Assembly (NCBI RefSeq): GCF_964275005.1
Contig: NC_092686.1
Span: 11,901,032 to 11,965,031, forward strand
Reading direction: 5' to 3'
Length of the DNA stretch: 64,000 bases
Source: Diadema setosum
Taxonomy: Eukaryota; Echinodermata; Echinoidea; Diadematoida; Diadematidae
Shown: in pieces, positions 37,502 through 49,600 of the stretch
Numbering within the stretch: the first letter of the stretch is position 1
Layout of the letters: each line of letters begins with the position of its first letter
The notes under the pieces: generated by a model
Database searches by the model: none
Told to the model about the DNA's origin: nothing
What the model saw: only the letters and a program-made list of their open reading frames with translations
Made by a program: the position numbers and the translations under genes

Positions 37502-40500
37502 CTGAAATATTATATGAATAAAAAAAATAAATATATAAATAACAAGATCATGTACTATAAATGAGAAGAGAAAAGGGGGCATTTCTTTTTCTTTTTCATT
37601 TATTTTTAATAGCACAATGATTTTAATAACACCTGTATTATCGAAGACAATATCATGCATTCTGCATCTGTTTTCTCAAACTCAAGTCATGACTCCTTCT
37701 CACACCCCACCCCATTCCTTGCTGAGAGAAGGCAACCTTATAAAGGGCTTTGTAGGTTTTAGTTTTATCCTCAGTGTTTGATGTGTTGTTGTGACTTCAT
37801 ACATGTATTACCGGTATATGTTTCTGTGCCCATACACAGTTACATTTTTCAGTTTTAGTTTTAGTAAGTCTTATTTCTCCACTTGTATATAAAAGAAAGT
37901 AAGTATAACAATATCAATCATGTTATTCACAAGTCATGAAAATACAAACAAGAGTTCACATTACAAGTATATAATCATGTGAAATGATACATAAATTTCA
38001 TTACAAATCTTATCAGTATTCAGGTGGGGGAGACCGTTATCAATAAGCAAATCGCTTGACTTGAACAACGGCCTCTGAACACTATGCCTTGTAAAAATTT
38101 TTTAACTAAAGGAATGGAACACACACACATAGAACAAATAACGTAAATCTTTAAAGTATCTTAAATGTCATTTGACAAAAAAGGACAACACAAGGAGAAA
38201 TGTAAAAAGACGAACAAAAAAAAAAAAAAAAAACCAAGAATAAGGGACCCGAATAGGAAGAGTAGAGAGAAGAAAGAAGAGAGGAGATGCAGTGTTCAGG
38301 AGTTGGGAGCTAACAAAAGCAAAATTTCTATATATTGGAGTGGTACATTGCGAGAAGAACTTTTTTTATAGGATGATTTAAAACATTGTAAAGAACTGCA
38401 TTTAAGGTCATCATTCAATGAGTTCCATACATCTGGACCATGATGTCTTATGGAATTTTGAGCTATAATGAGTTTAGGATTTTCCAAATGATAATCTGTT
38501 GAATGACAAGTAGAATATGAATGAATACTAAAATTTTGAAATTAACATATCTTTAAACAATTCAGGGAGCTGATTGTTAATATATTTCAATCTTGTACAT
38601 AAATATCGTTGTTTGCCATATATGTATTTCAGAAATTCAAAGAGTCTTTAAATCATAAAACAAAGTATCAGTGTGTGCCAAGTAGTGTGAACCAGTAATA
38701 AGTCTTACAGCACGTTTTTGTAATAACAATATCAATTTTATTTTGTTAATATCACAATAATTTCTGTACCTTACAAATAATGGTTTTGAGGGGATTGCAT
38801 ATTTCAAGCTCTGCATTTTCGTTTCCCCTCCATTTTCAACATTATCTTGTAGATATGCATCTAGCTTTCTCAACTTAGTGTTTATATTATATTTTAAAGT
38901 ATGTAGAATATGTAATTGCTTCTTTTTATGTTTTGTACACAGACATTCTTTGTTTAAAATGAAATAAATTTTAAAAAAGACCTCATGTCACTTTTTTGTT
39001 TGGTGGCAAGGTGTATTCCTCTGCCAATTCAGATAATATTTCATTTTAATCTAATCTAAATTTTTCACAAGGTGCACATTTTGAATTGCCACAAAAAATT
39101 ACTCTACTAGGTGCTGCCAAATGAGAAATCCCACTGGCATCTTATACAGGGCACTTGCCGATGGCAGTAAAAGAATTAAGCAAGACAGCTTCAAACCTCA
39201 GATCCAGACCCGCTGTACTTGGAAAAGGCAAAGTATTTGCGGTTGTTGAGGACCACTTCGAACCCCTGGTTGTAGATGAGGGTCCAGAAACCTTTGGTAC
39301 CATACGTAGCATCGACAGCGACATCAGGAAACATGAGCTCAACTGTGACTGTGTCAGTCACTGGATCTGTCAGAAAATATGTGATGGGAAAATGACTTCT
39401 AATACGGCTAGAACGTGTGAGTATAAACATTGTAAGGGTGGAGAAGGCTGGGCAGCCATTTCCTCTAACAGGGTACCAGTATACAAATGATGCACAGGTC
39501 TGAGTTCGTCAGTCGGAATTGTGTGCATAAGGTAACTATGGAATGCTTAACCCACGAGGCGAAGCCGAGTGGATTTAGGCTAAATTCCATAGTTACCGCA
39601 TGCACACTATATTCCGCCTGACAAACCAAAAGACATGTGCATCATTTGTGTTATAGAATGGTAATTTTCTTGCCAAAATCCATTTTTCTATGATGTTACC
39701 CGATGACAAATTTACTGGATACATTTCTTTTTGGCTTGCCATAGACGAGAGCCCGAAAATCATGCATCAGTTTTTACTGGATGATGCATGGTTTTTCTTC
39801 AGAACCATACATCCAGTAAAAACTGATGCATGATTTTTTTAGCCAATAGGTGTCTCGTATTGAGTGCGCGAACGCTTGCTTAGTGCACGAACCTTTGTTA
39901 CAACTACAAGTGCGCGTACTCTTGCTACATGTGTGCGATTAAAATGTTTACCGCTGTGACTCAGCGTGCGGCCAGTACAAAATCAACACATAGCTCTCGA
40001 CCAATGAGATCGCAGGATTCTCGCTACCCGTTCTATAATATTCTATAAAAAGTTATGCTTTGGGCTGCTGTGGCATCTACACAATTTGGAGGAATGGGAT
40101 CATATCTCAGGCCTCAGTCAATCACAAGGCAATATTGTATGTAAGTGCAATGTGATGTAATCAAAAAAAAAAAAAAAAAAAAAAACACACACAAAAAATG
40201 TCACAAATATTCTGGTGTCAATACAGCCATAATCTCAACATACAACTGTAGCCCATGCAATCAATATCATACATTATATATGTACACTGTAAAGAGGGCA
40301 TCTACATATTTCTGCATGTATTATATGCTCATGATTTTGAAGAATTTGCATGCATTATATGTCAAATGTGATTCCATGGATATGTATACTGTATGTCAAA
40401 TGTGTATGAAGATTAGATCTTTATACATAGTGCACCATCATGCAAAACAAGGAATGTATTATAAACCTCACATTGCAACATCAACCACATGCTCTTTTTT

Positions 40501-42858
40501 CTGTTTTCTGCAACAAACAGTTTGACATACATTTGAGATTATGCAACTGGCTTGCTGTATTCTGACAATTCTAATTGTAATTTCTTAATTTCCATTGCAC
40601 CTTATAGTACAAATTCATTTTACTTTGATGTCTATTTGTCAGTTGTGTTTGTCTAGAGAAGTTGTAGTACATTTAAAAGGGACCTCCGGATGATTTTCAG
40701 ACTTTTACATTTGAACAACTATAAATCAGTTAAACTGAGTACACAGTTTCAGAATTTATAGTGGTTGGGATGAGGAATGAGAATGTTTTCAAAATTTACA
40801 ACAAACTGCAATGAACAAGGATGATGACATGGCAGCCTCACCATAAGAATGCATGAGTTGGGGTTCAAGGAAGCAGAACAAAAGAAGAAGGCATGCATAG
40901 ATTCTTCACAGGTGAACTTGTTCAGCAAGTGGTATTGTAATGGAATTGCACTGCTACATTTCTGAAATATATGAGGCTCTGATGTCATCAACACTGTTCA
41001 GTGTAATTTGTTTAAGATTTTCAATTTATTGGTTTCTCTGCTCAAAGACCACAAAAAATTCCATGAATCTATACATGGAGCTGTTGATTTATGTACTACA
41101 TGATGTGAAATTATGAAAATCGTCCAGAATGTCCCTTTAAGCAAGTACTTTTAAATGCTAATTGTATGAAAATGACATTAAAACTGCACTGTGTAGTAGT
41201 AAGGTACAACTGTATTCCTGAGACAAGAAGACCCATGAATATCATTGAGGGTGTCACAGGGCTGTCAAACTCAGTGAACTCTGTAAACCAAAACTTGTCG
41301 TGTGCTCTGGTCAGGTCATGGGCATGGCTTTGGTGATAATTACCATGGGTTAATGATTACCAACCTCAAATTGGCAACAGTAAGAGGAATAGCATATCTA
41401 CTGACATTCAAATGGTAGAAATAGTGTTTGATTTCATTTTATTATTACCTCCGCCAAGGGAGGAGGTTATGTTTTCGTTACTGTTGGTTTGTGTGTTTGT
41501 TTGTTTGTCCTTGTGCAAATAACTAAAAAAGTTTTGCACAGATTTGGATGAAACTTGCAGGAAAGGTTGAGAATGACACAAGTAACAAATGATTAAATTT
41601 GGGCAGTGATCTGAGAATTTTGGGGGAATTTATGAAGGATTTTTGATATTTTGACAGGTAGGGTCAATGAATTTGGGAGTTGAAGCTGCGCATTTTTGAT
41701 GTTTTCAAATGCGCACTAAGGTGCGTGCTCTAATTTCTGCTAGGGCGAGGCGCGCCGCGCAGCTGAGGGTTTATGACGTAACAAAGGCTTCTATATAGGG
41801 ATATCGGGCGATTTTTCAGCATGTATACCTAGATGCGTGTGGAAATGACTGATCTCTATGGAAGAGCCCAAAGAGCTTTTCCCCAGTGGTGGAGAGGAGA
41901 AAAATCTCTTTGGGAAGAGCAAGATTACTGATGGAAAGTAGCTGCTTGGCAGAGGTCTGTGCTCTCAGAGTGCTTTTCTAGTTTTGAAATTTCCCTCTGT
42001 ATTTTGTCTTCAGCTCAGCTTTATTTTCCTGCTCCTTACATAACACTAAAATCTCCATTTTTTTTTTCAAAGGTGTAAAGCCATTTTTAATTTTGCTCTT
42101 CCCTTTCTTCACATTTTTTTTGCTTGCTCTGCAGTCTATTAAAATCGATATGATCACGATGATATGCCTGCCTAGCACCCAGAAAATTGTGGTGTTCGAA
42201 ATCCCATCCCGGCCCACCCAAGGATGAATACCAATGATTTATATTGTGCATTTTATTAAATTTACTCTAATTACTAAATAAACATTTAGATCTAATTGGT
42301 GTTCATTTGCATTGTCATGGATGAAAGACAATTGTCAATCAGCAGCAACTCTTCCCTTCCTGCAAAATCCTGCTTTATAATTTACTACCAATTGGGGGCA
42401 TGGGGGCCATGAGGTGCCACATGAATTTTCTGGAAATCCAGCCACTTCTTCAAAGCTAATCTATGTAAAAGTTTAGATCTTTAACGTTAACTTTAATCTA
42501 ATTTAATTTCATTTTCACTTTAATTTTGATTTCCTCGACATGCATCATATTCATGGCATTTAGACTCTAGACCTATGCCGTGAAAATAATTTAGTTGACA
42601 ACAACTGAATGTTAAATCAGGGTAACGTGATTATGCAGTGATATTACTGTATGATGAGCATGATGAGTGTTCAGTGTCAGTGTTGATAGTGACCCACCAA
42701 CCTGGATTTGTACAATCGAGCGTGTTGTCCCCGCCATATCCACTGATCTCAAATGTCCACAAACCAGCAATGTCTTCATAGGTACAGTTAGCCGGGGTGT
42801 CAGCTGCTGCGAAAGATAAACTAATGGCGATTAGGATGGCTGCCCGAACATCCACCAT
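37374..42858 (-). CDS. CTSC: Cathepsin C / dipeptidyl peptidase 1, N-terminal coding exons (partial)
   Basis: Cathepsin C is a lysosomal papain-family enzyme that removes dipeptides from protein N-termini; its exclusion domain blocks the far end of the active site. Joining 42702-42858, 39197-39366 and 37374-37501 encodes 151 residues plus two bases. Residues 1-19 are a signal peptide; D20 begins DTPANCTY, matching the mature N-terminus, whose Asp1 binds the substrate amino group in this family. [19 protein letters not shown] and [19 protein letters not shown] are hallmark exclusion-domain segments. All four disulfide cysteines are present (C25, C49, C114, C132). Exon 3 ends at an AG|GTAGGA donor, so the transcript continues, but I found no peptidase exon downstream. 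It is divergent from ARL8. Identity is firm; whether the protein is complete is open. Confidence 0.88.
38296..38873 (-). mobile_element. LINE relic, C-terminal end of reverse-transcriptase ORF
   Basis: Two minus-strand fragments match the C-terminal tail common to Jockey/CR1/RTE-like LINE ORF2 proteins: [20 protein letters not shown] (38637-38873) and [18 protein letters not shown] (38296-38487). They are in different frames, so at least one frameshift separates them, and no RT catalytic core or 5' part is present. The relic lies in CTSC intron 2 on the same strand as the gene; an old 5'-truncated insertion. Confidence 0.75.
39197..39366 (-). CDS. CTSC: CTSC coding exon 2: core of exclusion domain
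   Basis: Acceptor TTTTCTGACAG|ATCCAG, donor TCTGAG|GTTTGA. Encodes [20 protein letters not shown] and [16 protein letters not shown], close to human FTIIYNQGFEIVLN. Confidence 0.9.
39485..39647. mobile_element. Fold-back element (163 bp)
   Basis: AAATGATGCACA, then AGTCGGAATTGTGTGCAT and GGTAACTATGGAAT on the left recur inverted on the right as ATTCCATAGTTACC, ATGCACACTATATTCCGCCT and TGTGCATCATTT. A GAGGCGAAGCCGAGTGG segment fills the centre. It lies in CTSC intron 1, close to exon 2. Confidence 0.65.
39757..39836. other. Long hairpin, about 33-bp stem
   Basis: AAAATCATGCATCAGTTTTT then ACTGGATG..ATGGTT is followed by a short TTTCTTCAG loop and the reverse complement, with one small bulge. 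Located 110 bp from the previous fold-back in CTSC intron 1. Confidence 0.75.
39842..39925. repeat. Dispersed repeat, copy 1 (second copy at 52301-52375)
   Basis: GCCAATAGG(T/C)GTCTCGTA and GAGTGCGCGAA.GCTTGCT, then TAGTGC(A/G)CGAACCTTTGTT are shared by both copies at about 90% identity. The second lies inside the inverted-repeat element at 52195-52437. Confidence 0.75.
40672..41140. mobile_element. TTTAAA-type MITE in CTSC intron 1
   Basis: TTTAAAAGGGACCTCCGGAT then GATTTTCA on the left matches, reversed, CTTAAAGGGACATTCTGGAC then GATTTTCA on the right. About 30 bp of imperfect TIR around 470 bp with no ORF. Confidence 0.55.
41447..41983. repeat. Dispersed element beginning CCTCCGCCAAGG
   Basis: Starts ACCTCCGCCAAGGGAGGAGG and TTATGTTTTCGTTACTG, includes GATTTGGATGAAACTTGCAG and ends GGCAGAGGTCTGTGCTCTCA with GAGTGCTTTTCTAG. 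ACCTC(C/T)GCCAAG appears inverted at the two ends. I recall this repeat type from many marine invertebrate genomes; that is memory, not a search. Confidence 0.6.
42702..42858 (-). CDS. CTSC: CTSC coding exon 1: signal peptide and start of exclusion domain
   Basis: Start codon at 42858; donor AATCCAG|GTTGGT, phase 1, chosen because it joins codon G|AT in frame with exon 2. Encodes [20 protein letters not shown]. Confidence 0.88.
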
Positions 42859-43548
42859 AATTATGCCACTTCAGCTGACGTCTTTCGTTGAAATCCTGGA
42901 AGGCAGAGAGTGTTCTTCTGCAATGTGCTGTCACTTCACTCAGCTCAGCTCAGCGAATGTCAGCTTCAATTCTACTACACTCTGAGTTGGAGGAGAGTGC
43001 GAAAAAGCCGTGTGTGGTTTAAAGTCACAAGACAAAGAGTCAGGTGACACAGTCATATGACATTTACGGGGGTGGTACAACTAGACATTAAATGGAGTCA
43101 ATAAAGTAACACTTTTTTACAGGAAACAAAAAGGAGCATTTTTAAACAGCTAGCAATAATATCTTTCCATCAATTATATCTAATTTAGATTTTTAAATAT
43201 GATTCTTTCAAATCAAGACCATAGTGATATTTTAGTTCTTCAGCTGTAATAAAATATTACCGAAGAGACAAAAGGGTCATGAGATCATTTTGGGTTGATC
43301 ATTTATCGTACATTGTATACACACATAACAGTTACCCGTTTGTGTAGGACATAATCGCTGTGTGAAGAAAGGCAGTTCGGATACGGATATCGGCGTTTCT
43401 TACTCAATTGTAGGCCTACAAGACATTGACTTACAATACACATAGGAACCTACACAGTGCATAGACTCTTTAGTCAAACGCTTGTTTGACTGCTAGTTGA
43501 CAGGAATTACGATTTATCACCAACTTGACTATCTTTTCATCAGTCAAG
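42859..43548. promoter_or_regulatory. Divergent promoter region between CTSC and ARL8
   Basis: 690 bp separate the two opposite start codons and contain no other gene, so both promoters and 5' UTRs must lie here unless leader exons are remote. Visible elements are GTCAGGTGAC (43039-43048) and GTCATATGAC (43052-43061), each a one- or two-base variant of the CLEAR consensus GTCACGTGAC, and a cluster of TTGAC/GTCAA motifs from 43472 on the ARL8 side, including the inverted repeat AGTCAAAC-GCTT-GTTTGACT (43472-43491). No TATA box is convincing. Confidence 0.6.
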
Positions 43549-43671
43549 ATGTTAGCAGCCATCAACAGATTTCTTGACTGGCTTAAAAGCCTTTTCTGGA
43601 AGGAAGAAATGGAGCTTACATTGGTTGGGCTGCAATACTCGGGGAAAACAACGTTTGTCAATGTGATTTCG
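43549..43671 (+). CDS. ARL8: ARL8 exon 1 (residues 1-41)
   Basis: Start in TCAAGATGTTA; donor ATTTCG|GTAGGT, phase 0. Encodes the amphipathic helix and the P-loop. Confidence 0.96.
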
Positions 43672-46600
43672 GTAGGTGTTTCCACATCTGCATCTCTCCT
43701 GCAAGTGCATGGTTTAATGCGTATGAATATGACTACGGCTACGAGAACAGTAATATCTTGATGATTTCAGTATCAACTGCGTGCTGCATTGCCGAATAAG
43801 AAATAAAATAGACTTATTAGAGTCTAAATAAATAAGTGTCGATAAAATTTCCTCATTATCCCCATTCGATGCCCTTATTAACAGATTAACATGATTATTA
43901 GTTTTCTTGCTTAGGCCTAATCATGCCAAAAAGTGGTCTGCGCTTAGCCTTAGCAAATGCTTGGTCTAGAATCTTACTAAATTTACTGTCACAGTGTTTG
44001 ACCCCCTCTACCTAACGTTTGACCCTAAATTTTACTAGAAACTTTGCCTAGATTGTCTAGCTCAGTAGCTGATCCAAGAGGCTAGCAGTGTAGCCTAAGT
44101 AAATTTAATTGATTTAAAAGTTTACTGTAAATTAAAAGCTAAATCTGTAACGTTAACGGTGGAAGACTAAAAACAAGATGCCTTCTGTTTGTGTCAAAGA
44201 AAGAAAAAAAAAAAGAGGCACATTTTCATTGCCCTGCTTTATATAAAGGCATTGTCACATGATCGTTAAAACTAAAAGATCCAACCTGACCCTATAACCA
44301 CTGATAACATAAACCTTGTAGGGCCTACACAGTTAATTTTATACTGACGCTTCATGTTTGGGTTGGTCGCAGTTGAGTTAAATACACTTAACAGTTGTAC
44401 CCTGACCCTTGAACCCTGTCTTGTAATATCTAGACACATAAATAAAAAATGCCAAGGTTCAACTTCCCGTGCCAGATACATGTGTAATTTATGTTTTACA
44501 CTGTATATGTAGCAGCCGGTCGAATTTTGGATGGCGTTATGGTTGAATCATGGGCAGCTTGCTTGACAGTAAATTTTTACATCTTACGAGAATACTTGTA
44601 TTGCTTAGATTTTTTAGTAATCATATTAAATTCTAGTGATCATGGCTAATAATTAATAATGTAGAAAATAAGATTACTGGAATGAATTTGCACAATGTAC
44701 ATACAATGTACAGCTGTAATTTTATTCTTTCAGTGTCGTAGAATATCCGAAATGAATGCATGCTGACATGTTCAGCAGGGTAGGCCTCGTGTATGCAGCC
44801 ATATTTCTGACCTACATGTATGTATTTCAGTCCATGGACTAAATATCTTAACCCATTTAGGGGGCGAGTCCCGAGTATACTCGGGCAAGTGTCTGGGAAA
44901 TGCATATGTTGTAGCAAAATCCAAGTTGTTGTTTTTTTCCATTTATCTTGTGAATTTGGGCCTTCATGCAGCATGAGCACATGTGATGAACATAGATTTC
45001 TATAGCATCACACCTTGTGTATTTCTCGGAATGAATATTTGTGTGCAGTGTCATGAATAGCATGAAACTACAATGAAACCTCCTGTGTACCATTATCAGC
45101 TAGAAGTCTAGAGGAGTCTAATTTTGTTCAATTGAGTCTGTTAGTGTTTAATGAGTTGGCAGTTGGCAATTTGGCAGAGTAAATCAGCATGCAGGTGTTA
45201 TTACTATATCGATAAGCATTGATTGTATACACTGTATGGCTGATGGAATATATTAATTGACATGTAGGCCCTATATCACTTTCTTTTACAGGTTTCTCTA
45301 AAAACATTCGCGTGTTGCTTTAATTTCAGTTATTTGTTGATTTTTGTTTTCTTTGATGTATGGTTTGATTGTTGTTTTTTGCTGTGATTGGTCATGTTGA
45401 ATAAATGTATGAAATTAACAGAGAATTTGAATCATACCTTCTGACTTAATGTTTTCCTATCTCCCATCCCATCCCATTCGCAGTCAGGACAATTTAGCGA
45501 AGACATGATACCCACAGTAGGCTTCAACATGAGGAAAGTCACAAAAGGAAATGTCACAATAAAGGTAAGTTGTATGCAGTTTGGTGGAGGAGATTCATCG
45601 CATAGTGTAGATTGTTGTGTTAAATTTACATCCAGGACTTCATGTATTTGATAAGGTGGCATTCTTGTTTAGCAGCACTATTTGTGATATCATGCACATA
45701 CAAACACAACTTATCATGTCACATCTGAGTTACTACAACCAAATCATGGAGAGAATTTCATATTTGAAGCTGAAGTGCATTGTTGGGAATTACATTGTAT
45801 ATTAACACCATTTTGCCAGCTGGATGTAAATCTTCAGTGTAATTATGACTTCAGTTGCGCTTCTGCCAGTCTGGAAAAGGTCTAAGAGAGAAATTTAATG
45901 TTTAAGTGACATTTTAATAGCATTTCCAAAGCAGTGTGTGTATTAATGGTCATTTTCATGATATTCATAAAAGAGATATTGTTGGATCCTCCCGAAGAAT
46001 CTGTACAACACTGCATACAAGTATGTATGCAATAATTTGGGGCAAATTATTTGATGTACACTGTATAGGGCCCCAATTTTTCTCTCTTTCTCTTCTTTCT
46101 GTAAAACAACAACAACAACAACAGTATGTACAGTGTACTTGTACAATTGTATAATGATATATGGTGGAGTATTTGTCATACCCGATCTACAACTATGTGT
46201 AGATAAACAAGTCTTTATCGTAAAATGTTATGTCTTAACCGTTAAATGTATTCTGTGAAAGTGAAATTTTCAGACATTAAATTTGTGTTTTTCGTTTCAG
46301 TTTCACCGACTTTGGATGCCTTACTACCGATAATAATCTCAAATTCATGTAGACTGAACAATGTTAGCAAAATGAGTGCAAAGAGTGCAAAATGTGCAAT
46401 AACTTCCTCACATCAAAAATATTCCATGATAAATGTATGACTTGTACGAAGGTTGGCCTGAATGAATAGAGTCGATCAAAAAAAAAAGAAGAAGAATTAT
46501 TTGGTGTAAATATGAACAGTATTAGACAAATTTTCAAAAATATGTCTATCTAAATGTTACTGTATAATCAGTGTTTACTTTCCTTTAATTCAGTTCAATT

Positions 46601-49600
46601 CAATTCAATTCAATTTTTTTAATCGTCCATTTCTGGAAATTTCAGACTTTTGATGAGCTGTTGCCATCAGTTTTAGTTAAAACTCATGATTTTTTTTTTC
46701 TTTTCTGGATTTTTTCATTATTATTTTTTAGGGGGTAATTCTCTTGCCTGCAAGAAAACAATTAAACAAGTACAGTATTTATTTTTTTTTAATTGAGAGA
46801 CAATGCAATTTAAAGATGGACCTACATGTATGCTCTTTAATTGTCTACTACCATCTTGAAGCTTGTTGGTCTCTAAGTGTTGTTGAGAATGATATTGTCT
46901 GTGTCTTGTTCATTGCAGCTCTGGGATATTGGAGGCCAACCAAGATTCAGAAGTATGTGGGAAAGATATTGCAGGGGGGTCAACTGTATTGTGTAAGTAC
47001 ATGTACTTGTATGAAGGCTTTCGACTGTTGTACATCATGCAAATGGATTTAGTTTCTACAGTTAATGTTTAAAACAATGGAGTGTGCTCATTCAATAGTT
47101 TTTTTCAGTTCAATTTTCAACTTCAATTTAAAGTTATCTTCCAGATGCTGCTGCTACCTATGGAAAGATTCACTATTGCTGTGGTTAACCATTCACATTC
47201 TTTTTACAGATTTTGAAACAATCCAAGAGATTGCTGTTATCTACTCTGTAGACAATGAGTTTAGCTTTAATAAAATATTTACCCTAAAAGATTTTTGGTG
47301 CCCAACTATTTGTGTTTGTATGAAAAAGACACCCCAAACTTGTGAACATTTTTCCTTTTTTGTGACTGTAAGACTGACACAAATTTGATTCATCACTTTG
47401 CAACTTGCAAACCTTGTTTGAAAGGGAATTCTTATTATGAAGTAGCTGAAAAAAAAGTTTTGTCCTGTTGTGATCGAGACTTTTAACCCATTCAGAGCGA
47501 ACAACTTCATTATGAACATAAATTTGATCCATCACTGTAGAACCTTCACAGTGTACATTTGTAGTTCTACATGTCATCATTTGTCAGTAGTCATTTGAAT
47601 TCACTACCCGTCAATCACCATTTTCTTTGCATTGGAGTAAATGGAATCTCCCATCTCATCAAGTCAATCGCTCTACATTCATTCTTATCCATTCAATAAT
47701 TGTGTTAGATAACTGTCGTGGTAATGACGATAATGATTAATGATAATAATAATAAGAATAAAAGTAATGGCAATAGAAAACTACTGCTACAATAAAGTGA
47801 AGATAAAAGTGAAAGTACTGGTGAAAATGCTTGAAATGATAGTCAGGATTGTCATAATAGTTATTGTAACAATAGCTATAATAGTTTGGTTTTATATGCC
47901 ACAGATACATGTAGCTCCTTCACTGCTAGTACTATTGCTTTTATAGAGGGTCCTGACGATTTTATGAATCAAAGTCCTTTTTATTGGAGCAGCTCCTTAA
48001 ATGATAAATGATACTGCATGGAAAATTGTGTCCATGTTGTATTTGCATTGTAAGTTGTGCCTGTTTCAAATTGTTGTGCATGGAGGAATAATCTTCTCAT
48101 GAAAACATTTCTCATCCCATTCACTGTGATCCATTCCATAGGTACATGGTAGATGCAGCCGATCACGAAAAGTTAGAAGCATCACGGAACGAACTGCACA
48201 ATCTCCTCGACAAACCACAATTGCAAGGAATTCCAGTAAGTTGATTCAGGTCTCTTCGTAAAACAGTCTGACACTCCATTATGTAAGGAAGTTCCGGTGC
48301 ATACAGTTTGTCCATCTTGTGTGACTGATTACATTTCTTCATATCATGACCCCTTAGTGTATTTGTTCAGTAGAGTTCATAGCTGTGCATGAATTGTGAT
48401 TTCATCATCAAGCATACCCTTAGCAGAGAAAGGTACATTGCTGTTGTTTGATCAGAATATGACAGCAAAGTGCCTGGTGTGCTCTGAAATAAACAGATGG
48501 AAAGTCATCCTCAGTTTAGCATCACTTTTCTGTCTTACGAATGCAGAAACACAATATTGTGCTGGAGATTATTTCTCTGCAAAGAACATCAATGTGCTTT
48601 GTTGCACAAGCTATGTATGAAGAAGATTTTGGTAAAGACTCAAGTTTGACAGAATGACAACACCACCAGCAAAGTCGTACCGACATTGCTTTCCACGGAG
48701 AACATCATTACAATCATGAGAGCACATATCTCTCGGTCATGCACAGCTTTTCATTAGTGAGCCTGCTTTAGTTGAGTTACTGTAGCTTTGATACCAGTGA
48801 ATGGCGAACTAAGTACTACAAGAGTGTCTGCCTTGCTTCATCACCAAATGTAGTGAAAATGTGACTCATTGTACATGAATCCAGGTTTGCATTTATTTAA
48901 TTCTTTGTGTGCCTTGATGTAAACATGCGCTGTATTATTCTGAGACTGTAATACATGAGCATTTGGGGAAAACATTTTGTTTTGCAAGCCATGATAGAAG
49001 CTTTCATGCTAGAAACACAGTACAGCAAAGTTGTGGAGAAATTTTCCAGCTTTGCTGTTAATCTTGCAACAAAGCTATTTTATTTTTCTTGCAAATTATC
49101 AGTATTCAAAACAATTTAACATAATCCCAAAGGTAATGCAAAAGTGTATTCTTGGTCACAAGCACTTATATTTGTATGCTTAGCTCTGGGAGACAAGATT
49201 TTGTGAAGTCACAACCACAACAGAAAATTGGACTTTTCTCAAAAAATCCCAATAGCTATTCTATCATCACACAGCGTGATAGATATGCATGTCATAAATG
49301 CACGAGGAAGTGAAATACGTTTGATGTTTTTAAAATCATTGGGGGAGGCAATTTATTGAAGTGTTTGTGTGTGTGTGTTTAGGCAAAATATGCAAACTTG
49401 GCAGGCCATCAACTGAGTCAGGCATACAAAGGTGGCACATGAAGGGTGAAACCATTGCCAAGAGAATTGAAAGATTTGCTTTAACTCTTTATGTGCCATG
49501 TTTACACGTCTGACTCAGTCGACGCCGTGCCAACTTCGCATATTCTGCTCAAACCCACAAACCCGCCCAAACTGATCAATAAATCAGCAAATGCCGCAGG

